A DNA stretch of 5,864 bases. Origin: Anaerolineae bacterium (GTDB taxonomy: Bacteria; Chloroflexota; Anaerolineae; Anaerolineales; Villigracilaceae). Shown piece after piece: positions 1 through 4,683 of the stretch. The position numbers and the translations under genes are program-made. Under the pieces are notes generated by a model. That model was not told the DNA's origin. It saw only the letters and a program-made list of their open reading frames with translations, and did no database searches. The DNA is taken from assembly GCA_003694975.1 (NCBI GenBank), contig RFJH01000155.1, positions 1 to 5,864 on the forward strand. The letters are read 5' to 3'. The stretch's first letter is position 1; each line of letters starts with the position of its first letter.

Positions 1-458
1 ACCGCATCGGCGTTGAACGGGTCGCCATTGGGGAAGACCACGCCCTCGCGCAGGTGGAAGGTGTACGTCTTGCCATCTTCGCTGACATCGTAACTCTCGG
101 CCAGCGCGGGCACCACCTCACCTGCCGTACCGGGCTTGTTGTTCAGCAGGCCATCGGCGCACTGGTGGAACAGTTCCCAGTCGTGGAAACTGTAAACCCA
201 GGAAATCTCCCAACTCGACCAACTATCGGTCGTGCCGATGACCAGAGCCTCTTCCTCCGCAGGAGCGGGTGCCTCGGTCTCCGCAGGAGCAGGTGCTTCA
301 GTCTCCGCAGGAGCGGGCGCCTCGGTCTCCGCAGGGGCAGGTGCCTCGGTTTCTTTTGGCACAGGTGGCGCCGCGGTCGGTGCAGACGGCTTACAAGCCG
401 CCAGCGCCATACTGGCTACGATCAGCAAACCGAGGATAACGAACAGTTTGGAACGCAT
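1..458 (-). CDS. ABC transporter solute-binding lipoprotein, family 5 (peptide/nickel type), N-terminal part
   Basis: Extracytoplasmic substrate-capture lipoprotein of a peptide/nickel-type (DppA/OppA-like) ABC importer; 152 complete codons are present and the rest lies beyond the left edge. Read on the minus strand, it begins with a lipoprotein signal peptide (MRSK, hydrophobic residues 5-18) ending in the lipobox L19-A-A-C22, so Cys22 should be lipid-anchored. Residues 23-35 and four copies of the octapeptide ETEAPAPA (36-67) form a flexible linker. The mature domain starts near residue 70 (ALVIGTTDSW). Residues 131-152 (TYTFHLREGVVFPNGDPFNA and on) match the conserved early segment of family-5 binding proteins, where YTFxLRxGVxFxxGxPFxA is typical. 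The ATG at 458 is preceded by a strong Shine-Dalgarno, which fixes the start. Family assignment is firm; the ligand cannot be read from this fragment. The gene is divergent from the sigma-factor operon. Confidence 0.92.
   Translation of the reverse strand, partial: MRSKLFVILGLLIVASMALAACKPSAPTAAPPVPKETEAPAPAETEAPAPAETEAPAPAETEAPAPAEEEALVIGTTDSWSSWEISWVYSFHDWELFHQCADGLLNNKPGTAGEVVPALAESYDVSEDGKTYTFHLREGVVFPNGDPFNADA
258..353 (-). repeat. Four tandem 24-bp units encoding (ETEAPAPA)x4
   Basis: Exactly four in-frame 24-bp units lie within the lipoprotein gene (codons 36-67). The protein copies are identical, but the DNA copies differ at several third-codon positions (for example GAA/GAG, ACC/ACT, GCA/GCG, CCT/CCC), so this is not a very recent expansion. 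The encoded Pro/Ala/Glu segment is a typical disordered tether between lipidated cysteine and folded binding domain. A degenerate remnant (EEEA) follows the last unit. The number of copies could vary between strains. Confidence 0.95.
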
Positions 459-461
459 TTT

Positions 462-470
462 CTCCTCCTT
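462..470 (-). promoter_or_regulatory. Strong Shine-Dalgarno of the lipoprotein gene
   Basis: On the minus strand AAGGAGGAG lies just before AAA-ATG (start at 458). It is close to the full anti-Shine-Dalgarno complement at a short but workable spacing. It decides the start codon and contrasts with several plus-strand genes here that lack a well-placed site. Confidence 0.85.
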
Positions 471-560
471 AGAGAATTGTCAAACGGTGAAATCAGAGTG
501 AACTCGGCGTACTTTACAGGCGATCTCTCCTTGCAACACCTCCTTTCCTCAACTACAACG

Positions 561-578
561 GTCTTCCAGATGAAAGAC
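561..578 (-). promoter_or_regulatory. Hairpin at the predicted 5' end of the lipoprotein mRNA
   Basis: GTCTTTC and GGAAGAC flank a 4-nt loop, forming a 7-bp stem with one G-U pair. The stem begins at or within two bases of the transcription start predicted from the consensus promoter. A hairpin in this position is known to stabilise mRNAs, and an operator for a repressor would occupy the same place. The structure is seen; the role is inferred. Confidence 0.45.
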
Positions 579-585
579 GCCTTAG

Positions 586-613
586 ATTATACGCGTAGAG
601 GAACGATTGTCAA
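586..613 (-). promoter_or_regulatory. Consensus sigma-70 promoter for the lipoprotein gene
   Basis: Read on the minus strand: -35 TTGACA (613-608), a 16-bp spacer (607-592), and -10 TATAAT (591-586). Both hexamers are perfect consensus. The predicted transcription start is near 578-580, giving a 5' leader of about 120 nt before the ATG at 458. Its strength suggests high, housekeeping-sigma-driven expression of the transporter operon, possibly held back by a regulator that cannot be identified here. Confidence 0.85.
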
Positions 614-734
614 GCGGGTTAGAAGGCGATGTCTGCAATTAAGCCGCTCCGCGTCACAAACGTCTGCTCACTTCCCGCGCGGAACTACTTTCTCCCTCGC
701 AGGCACGCCCCCCGCCCAGACAACGACACGGTGA

Positions 735-740
735 TACAAT
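735..740 (+). promoter_or_regulatory. -10-like box immediately upstream of the sigma-factor gene
   Basis: TACAAT (5 of 6 matches to TATAAT) ends 7 bp before the ATG at 748, so transcription would begin at or within a base or two of the start codon. No recognisable -35 hexamer lies 16-18 bp upstream. A GGTGA (730-734) is present, but 13 nt from the ATG it is too far to be a normal Shine-Dalgarno. This fits a leaderless mRNA. Confidence 0.5.
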
Positions 741-747
741 TACCCCG

Positions 748-1356
748 ATGGACGAATCGGCTCTCATCCGCGCGGCCCAAGGCGGCGACCTGGACGCCTT
801 TAACCGCCTCGTCCTGGCCTATCAAGACCTGCTCTTCAACACCGCCCTGCGCATCCTCGGGGAGGAGGAAGCCGCCGCCGACGCCACACAGGAGGCCTTT
901 CTCTCCGCCTTCCGCAAAATCACCTCCTACCGCGGCGGCTCGTTTCGAGCCTACCTGTTGCGCATCGTCACCAATGCCTGCTATGACGAACTGCGCCGCA
1001 GACGCCGTCGCCCCACCACCCCCATCGAGCCACTGACCGATTCCGGTGAGGAAGTGGAGTCCCCTCCCTGGCTCGCCGACCCATCCCTCTCGCCTGAAGA
1101 GCGTGTCGAAATGGCCGAACTGGAGCGCGCCATCCAGCACTGCCTGGACTCCCTCCCCGACGACTTTCGCACCGTGGCCGTTCTGGTGGATGTGCAAGGC
1201 CTGAGTTATCGTGAAGTGGCCTCCATCCTGCGTAAACCGGTCGGAACCATCAAAAGCCGCCTGGCCCGCGCCCGTCTGCGGATGCAAGAATGCCTGCAAG
1301 CCTTCGCGGAACTTTTGCCCGCCGCGTTCCGTCTGGAAGGTGAGACACGCGCATGA
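748..1356 (+). CDS. ECF-type RNA polymerase sigma factor
   Basis: Sigma-70 family, extracytoplasmic-function group, 202 aa, a normal length. It directs RNA polymerase to a dedicated promoter set when its anti-sigma partner releases it. Region 2 spans about residues 15-88: the -10-binding part includes DATQEAFLSAFRKI (45-58), YRGGSFRAYLLRIVTNACYDELRRRRRR follows (61-88). A Pro/Glu-rich linker (89-118) ends in DPSLSPEE, as usual for ECF proteins. Region 4 spans about 122-180 with the helix-turn-helix LSYREVASILRKPVGTIKSRLARARLRM (152-179), including the typical GTIKSRLARAR. The ATG at 748 is the only sensible start and gives a standard ECF N-terminus. It overlaps the next gene by ATGA, indicating translational coupling with its likely anti-sigma factor. 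The ECF subgroup and target promoters are unknown. Confidence 0.95.
   Translation: MDESALIRAAQGGDLDAFNRLVLAYQDLLFNTALRILGEEEAAADATQEAFLSAFRKITSYRGGSFRAYLLRIVTNACYDELRRRRRRPTTPIEPLTDSGEEVESPPWLADPSLSPEERVEMAELERAIQHCLDSLPDDFRTVAVLVDVQGLSYREVASILRKPVGTIKSRLARARLRMQECLQAFAELLPAAFRLEGETRA
1337..1343 (+). promoter_or_regulatory. Shine-Dalgarno of the anti-sigma gene
   Basis: AAGGTGA lies inside the end of the sigma-factor gene, 9 nt before the ATG at 1353. GGTGA is fully complementary to the UCACC at the 3' end of 16S rRNA. It supports the ATGA-overlap start. Confidence 0.6.
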
Positions 1357-2105
1357 GTAAACGACCTTCTTCACGCGACCTGGAAACCCTCTCGGCCTAC
1401 CTGGACGGCGAGTTGACACAGGCCGAAACCAAACGCCTGGAATCCCGCCTCGAATCCGACCCCGGCCTTCGCGCCGCGCTGGACGCGTTGCTCCGCACTC
1501 GCGCCCTTCTCCGCCGCACCCCACGGCGACGTGCGCCGCGCAACTTCACCCTTTCCCCACGACAGGTGGCATCCAACCCACCCATGCCGCCGCTCTACAG
1601 CGTCTTCCGACTGGCTTCTGCCCTGGCAACCGTCCTGCTGCTCTTTACGTTCGCGGCGCACCTTCTCATCCCGCCGGCAGCAGCCACCGCTCCTACACTT
1701 GCCTACCGTGTCGGCGGCGCACCAGAGGAGGGGCTCCCAGCTCAGGAGGCCGCCCCATCCCCCACCGAGACCGCCGCGCTTCCCCTGGCACCTGTTCCGC
1801 CTGCCGAGGCAGAAGCCACAGGCAAGGAACAACCGGAGATGGCAGAGGCCGAGTCCCTCGCCGAGCCTACCGCTCCCGCCCCTACCCCATCCCCCGCGCC
1901 TCAGGCTGCAAAGGCAGCCCCTCAAAAGCCCCCCACACCGACACCTGTCTTCACTCCATCTCAACCCACTCCCTCCCCGACGAACCCCTGGAAGATAGCT
2001 CTGTTCGCCCTGGCTGCTCTGGCCCTCCTCTTCGGCCTGGCCGCCCTCACCGTCCGAGGCGTGACATTCTACCGATGGCAAAAGAAGATCGAGAAGACCA
2101 GGTAA
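1353..2105 (+). CDS. Putative anti-sigma factor, cysteine-free, two membrane segments
   Basis: 250 aa. The position (4-bp overlap behind an ECF sigma gene) and the N-terminus identify it as the probable anti-sigma factor, which would hold the sigma factor at the membrane. Residues 9-50 resemble the helical anti-sigma domain (LSAYLDGELTQAETKRLESR... then SDPGLRAALD). Zinc-binding relatives usually carry CPxC where this protein has SDPGL; it has no cysteine anywhere, so it cannot be a ZAS-type zinc protein. A basic stretch (54-70, RRTPRRRAPR) precedes membrane segment 1 (about 83-106). Residues 107-212 are a low-complexity Pro/Ala/Glu/Thr linker. Membrane segment 2 is about 213-235, followed by a basic tail (YRWQKKIEKTR). 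Predicted topology: N and C termini inside, linker outside. The sensed signal is unknown. The last 31 bp overlap the Nudix gene. Confidence 0.82.
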   Translation: MSKRPSSRDLETLSAYLDGELTQAETKRLESRLESDPGLRAALDALLRTRALLRRTPRRRAPRNFTLSPRQVASNPPMPPLYSVFRLASALATVLLLFTFAAHLLIPPAAATAPTLAYRVGGAPEEGLPAQEAAPSPTETAALPLAPVPPAEAEATGKEQPEMAEAESLAEPTAPAPTPSPAPQAAKAAPQKPPTPTPVFTPSQPTPSPTNPWKIALFALAALALLFGLAALTVRGVTFYRWQKKIEKTR

Positions 2106-2575
2106 ATTTTTGCATTCGCTGCGGTGCGCGCGTGGAACGACGGGAACGCTTCGGCAAAGTGCGTCCCGTCTGCCCTGCCTGCGGGTGGATTTACTTCGCC
2201 GACCCCAAAGTCGCGGCGGCGGCGCTGATCGAACAGGAGGGACGCGTGCTGCTCGTGCGCCGCATCCACCCGCCCTATCAAGGCTGCTGGACCCTGCCCG
2301 CCGGTTTCGTCAACGCCGGAGAGGACCCGGCCCGCGCCGCTGAGCGCGAATGCCTCGAGGAGACCGGGCTGCGCGTGCGTGTCACCGGCCTGTTCGATAT
2401 CATTGCCGGTCGCGAACACCCGCGCGGGGCAGATTTCGTCATCGTCTATCGTGCCGAGGTGGTGGAAGGTCACCTGCACGCAGGAGACGATGCCGATAAG
2501 GCTGCTTTCTTTCCTTTACACACTCTCCCCCCACTGGCTTTTCACGCCACGAAAAAGGTACTGGCAAGCCTGTAA
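2075..2575 (+). CDS. Nudix hydrolase with N-terminal zinc ribbon
   Basis: 166 aa cytosolic Nudix pyrophosphohydrolase, cleaving a nucleoside diphosphate linked to a moiety X. A zinc ribbon comes first: C13-x2-C16 and C33-x2-C36 in FCIRCGARVE... RPVCPACGWIYF, followed by DPKVAAAALI, the usual start of the Nudix fold in this architecture. The Nudix box (GX5EX7REUXEEXGU) is complete at residues 77-99: G77, E83, R91-E92, E95-E96, G98. All metal-binding glutamates are therefore present and the enzyme should be active. The substrate is uncertain; ADP-ribose, NADH-like or other dinucleotides are plausible from the architecture. The ATG at 2075 lies 31 bp inside the anti-sigma gene. No Shine-Dalgarno at good distance is visible (GAGG at 2056-2059 is 15 nt away), so coupling to upstream translation is likely. 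A later start would remove the first zinc knuckle. Probably the third gene of the sigma operon. Confidence 0.93.
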   Translation: MAKEDREDQVNFCIRCGARVERRERFGKVRPVCPACGWIYFADPKVAAAALIEQEGRVLLVRRIHPPYQGCWTLPAGFVNAGEDPARAAERECLEETGLRVRVTGLFDIIAGREHPRGADFVIVYRAEVVEGHLHAGDDADKAAFFPLHTLPPLAFHATKKVLASL

Positions 2576-2591
2576 CACCGCCCATCGCGCG

Positions 2592-2597
2592 TATAAT
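2592..2597 (+). promoter_or_regulatory. Perfect -10 box abutting the membrane-protein start
   Basis: TATAAT ends 7 bp before the ATG at 2605 in the 29-bp gap after the Nudix gene. The preceding bases match the consensus promoter at 586-613: both contain CGCGTATAAT. No -35 hexamer is evident at 16-18 bp, and no Shine-Dalgarno lies between box and ATG. It predicts a transcript starting at or beside the start codon and separates this gene from the sigma operon. Confidence 0.6.
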
Positions 2598-2604
2598 TAC
2601 CGCC

Positions 2605-3447
2605 ATGAAAAAACGCTTTCCCGCACACGGCTGGCTGGGCCTCACACTCATCATCGTTTTCTGGGAACTCAACTGGGGATTGCGCGGGCTGCGCACCCAT
2701 TGGGCATTCTTCCCCCTCTGGCTCGGCTACTCCCTGACCCTGGACGCTTTGACGTTCTGGCGCACGGGCACATCACTGCTCAAACGAAGCCGGAGAAAGT
2801 ACATCGGTTTGTTCCTCGCCTCGGCGCCGGTATGGTGGCTCTTCGAGGCGTTCAACACCCGCTTGCAGAACTGGCAATACGTGGGCGCGGAGTACTTCAC
2901 GCGCCTGGAATTCGCCTTCTGGGCAACGCTGAGTTTCACCACCGTCATCCCGGCAGTCTTCGAAGCGGCAGAACTGGTGTCCGGCCTGAGAGTCGTCCAA
3001 CGCCTGGGGCATGGCCCGTCCCTTCGTCTCGGTCGGGAAACGTTGAGGAACGTCTTCATCGCCGGCTGGGTGATGATGGCAATGATGCTCCTCTGGCCGC
3101 GTTTATTCTTCCCGTTCCTGTGGCTGTCCCTGTTCTTTGTCCTCGAGCCGATCAACGTCTGGCTGGGGAATCGTTCCCTCACACAGCGTCTTCGGGAGGG
3201 GGATTGGCGTCCCATCCTCGCTTTGTGGCTGGGGGTACTACTCACCGCCTTCTTCTGGGAGATGTGGAATTACCTCTCCTATCCTAAATGGGTTTATCAC
3301 CTCCCCTGGGGAGATTTCTACCACGTCTTCGAAATGCCACTCCTGGGCTATCTGGGATACCTGCCGTTCGCGCTGGAACTTTATGCTCTATATCATTTCC
3401 TCGCGGGGTTGCTCGGTGATAAAGACAGCGACTACGTGCGGCTCTAG
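2605..3447 (+). CDS. Polytopic membrane protein of unknown function with internal duplication
   Basis: 280 aa, very rich in Trp, Phe, Leu and Tyr; I do not recognise the family. Roughly eight hydrophobic segments can be drawn: about 10-25, 33-52, 66-84, 103-125, 147-165, 167-187, 203-222 and 243-270. The two halves look homologous. FFP at 35-37 matches FFP at 168-170; LWL 38-40 matches LWL 172-174; D47/E181, W52/W186 and S57-L58/S191-L192 pair up; E81-x2-N84-x5-W90-x-Y92 matches E219-x2-N222-x6-W229-x-Y231; P116-x3-E120 matches P254-x3-E258. Several acidic residues (E21, E81, E120, E181, E219, E243, E258) lie in or at the ends of hydrophobic segments, which suggests a functional polar site rather than a simple anchor. 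There is no signal peptide or known catalytic motif. The acyltransferase gene begins 30 bp downstream on the same strand. Coding status is strong; function is open. Confidence 0.85.
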   Translation: MKKRFPAHGWLGLTLIIVFWELNWGLRGLRTHWAFFPLWLGYSLTLDALTFWRTGTSLLKRSRRKYIGLFLASAPVWWLFEAFNTRLQNWQYVGAEYFTRLEFAFWATLSFTTVIPAVFEAAELVSGLRVVQRLGHGPSLRLGRETLRNVFIAGWVMMAMMLLWPRLFFPFLWLSLFFVLEPINVWLGNRSLTQRLREGDWRPILALWLGVLLTAFFWEMWNYLSYPKWVYHLPWGDFYHVFEMPLLGYLGYLPFALELYALYHFLAGLLGDKDSDYVRL

Positions 3448-3465
3448 AATGCTACTCTTTCCTGC

Positions 3466-3470
3466 GGTGA
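3466..3470 (+). promoter_or_regulatory. Shine-Dalgarno of the acyltransferase gene
   Basis: GGTGA, 7 nt before the ATG at 3478, complementary to UCACC of 16S rRNA. It supports this start; the upstream in-frame codons back to the TAG at 3445 contain no other usual start. A TAGAAT (3445-3450) overlaps the previous stop codon and could be a weak -10, but co-transcription with the membrane protein is equally possible. Confidence 0.5.
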
Positions 3471-3477
3471 AGCGAAC

Positions 3478-4590
3478 ATGATCCCCGGCTTAGATGGGCT
3501 GCGCGCCGTCGCTTTCTTGCTGGTCTTCGCCGTGCACACGGATTATCTGAACTTCGGCTGGACCGGCGTCCAGTTGTTCTTCGTACTCTCCGGCTTTCTC
3601 ATCACAGGGATCTTGCTGGAGATGAAAGAGCACCTCCCCGCGGGCGCGTACTTCGTCCGCTTTTACGGCAGACGTTTCTTACGCATTTTCCCTTTGTACT
3701 ATTTCTACCTCTTCCTCATGGTCGCTGTGACCACCTTTCTCCTGGCGCATGGCTACCGCCCAAACTACATGCGTCTCTTCCGGGAGCAACTGCCGTATGC
3801 TCTGGCGTACATCTACAATTTCTTTTACAGTAGTTCACTTTTTGAGCACCACAAATACCTAGAACATTTCTGGTCCCTATCGGTTGAAGAACAATTCTAC
3901 GTTTTCTGGCCACTGGTCGTCTTCCTGACCCCCAAACGCCATCTCAAAAAACTCTTCCTGGGCGCCATCACCCTGGGGCCGGCGATGCGCATCGCCCTGG
4001 CCATCCTGTATCGTGCCCACCCCTTCGACCTGCTCGGCCAGGACGTCGCCACAGGCATTTACCCTCTGCCACTCAGCCACATTGACGCCTTCGCCTGGGG
4101 CGCTTTGATCACCCAGGACCCGATTCGCCATGCCAGAGAAAAATTCTACGCCCTGCTACTCGCTGTCCCTTCCCTTGGCTTCCTCGCCCAATGGGTTGCT
4201 ACAGGCTCGCTCGGCGAATGGCACACACTGGGATACCCGTTCGCCATGCCCCACGCGGCGCAATTCATCTGGGGCTACTCCATCCTGAATTACTGGTTCG
4301 CAATCGTGATTTATGGCGTGGCGCGCGAAGGATGGTTCCTGCGTTTCCTGGAATGGGGGCCGATTCGATATCTGGGAAAAATTTCCTACGGGTTGTACGT
4401 CTACCACTTAGCCATCATCTGGTTCGTAGCGCGCATCCGTGACATGGGCATTGAGAATGAGGGCATTGCCAAACCACTCACGGCCGGCATCGCCCTGATC
4501 GTCACCGTTCTGGTTGCTTCACTGAGTTACTTTGCGCTGGAGAAACCCATCCTGTCCCTGAAGGACCGTTTCTTTCCTCGCCGCAATTAA
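3478..4590 (+). CDS. Acyltransferase family 3 membrane O-acyltransferase
   Basis: 370 aa, a usual length for a stand-alone acyltransferase-3 (OafA/NodX-like) domain without a fused SGNH domain. It is an integral inner-membrane enzyme that moves an acyl group (often acetyl) onto a hydroxyl of a glycan, lipid-linked sugar or other envelope molecule. Hallmarks: IPGLDGLRA (2-10) with the family R-x10-H motif as R9...H20; GVQLFFVLSGFLIT (30-43); FYGRRFLRIFPLYY (62-75) including R66-x2-R69; HFWSLSVEEQFYVFWP (130-145); YGLYVYH (304-310) in a late membrane helix; and SYFALEKP (350-357) before a short basic tail. About ten membrane helices are expected. All core motifs look intact, so it should be active. 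The acceptor cannot be read from the sequence. It follows the duplicated membrane protein by 30 bp, so the two may be co-expressed and act on the same envelope component. Confidence 0.95.
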   Translation: MIPGLDGLRAVAFLLVFAVHTDYLNFGWTGVQLFFVLSGFLITGILLEMKEHLPAGAYFVRFYGRRFLRIFPLYYFYLFLMVAVTTFLLAHGYRPNYMRLFREQLPYALAYIYNFFYSSSLFEHHKYLEHFWSLSVEEQFYVFWPLVVFLTPKRHLKKLFLGAITLGPAMRIALAILYRAHPFDLLGQDVATGIYPLPLSHIDAFAWGALITQDPIRHAREKFYALLLAVPSLGFLAQWVATGSLGEWHTLGYPFAMPHAAQFIWGYSILNYWFAIVIYGVAREGWFLRFLEWGPIRYLGKISYGLYVYHLAIIWFVARIRDMGIENEGIAKPLTAGIALIVTVLVASLSYFALEKPILSLKDRFFPRRN

Positions 4591-4595
4591 GGTCG

Positions 4596-4624
4596 CGGTA
4601 CCGCTCTGCACGAGCGCGGTGCCG
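4596..4624 (+). terminator. GC-rich hairpin after the acyltransferase gene, possible terminator
   Basis: CGGTACCGC (4596-4604) pairs with GCGGTGCCG (4616-4624): 9 bp with one G-U pair around an 11-nt loop, starting 5 bp after the TAA. No T-tract follows directly (the next bases are GAATCC), so a classical intrinsic terminator is not proven. A short TTTTCT run occurs about 37 bp later. It could end the acyltransferase transcript or protect its 3' end. Confidence 0.4.
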
Positions 4625-4668
4625 GAATCCTCCTCGCGTCCCACCTCCCCACCCTCCTCGTTTTCTGT

Positions 4669-4674
4669 TAGACT
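4669..4674 (+). promoter_or_regulatory. Extended -10-like box upstream of tilS
   Basis: TAGACT preceded by TGT gives an extended -10 form (TGnTAGACT, 4666-4674). It ends 9 bp before the ATG at 4684. The bases between box and ATG end in TTACCGCC, the same octamer found directly before the ATG at 2605. No Shine-Dalgarno is present. This again suggests transcription starting at or next to the start codon. Confidence 0.5.
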
Positions 4675-4683
4675 CTTACCGCC

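Noticed and set aside
476..483. Second TTGACA on the minus strand as a further promoter -35
   Set aside because: The matching -10 position falls at the Shine-Dalgarno and start codon and has no TATAAT-like sequence.
484..545. Possible leader peptide in the lipoprotein 5' leader (TTG start after GGAGG, minus strand)
   Set aside because: The Shine-Dalgarno to TTG spacing is only about 2 nt and the 18-codon peptide shows no attenuation-type codon run.
680..705. GGAAC at 681-685 as the -35 of an autoregulated ECF promoter for the sigma gene
   Set aside because: No CGTC-type or similar -10 element lies 16-17 bp downstream, so the single pentamer is not enough.
54..734. Plus-strand open frame opposite the lipoprotein gene and through the intergenic region
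   Set aside because: The opposite strand has lipobox, linker and family-5 motifs with a strong Shine-Dalgarno; this frame is Arg-rich and repeat-derived.
685..1524. 279-codon open frame on the minus strand opposite the sigma factor
   Set aside because: Shadow of a GC-rich gene; it overlaps the well-supported sigma factor and the start of the anti-sigma gene, and the translated sequence shows no recognisable domain.
1371..2081. 236-codon open frame on the minus strand opposite the anti-sigma gene
   Set aside because: Low-complexity Gly/Arg/Cys-rich translation that mirrors the Pro/Ala-rich linker on the plus strand; no motif or Shine-Dalgarno.
2379..3287. 302-codon plus-strand frame overlapping the Nudix and membrane-protein genes
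   Set aside because: Out of frame with two better-supported genes; no motif, and the translation lacks the hydrophobic pattern seen in the true frame.
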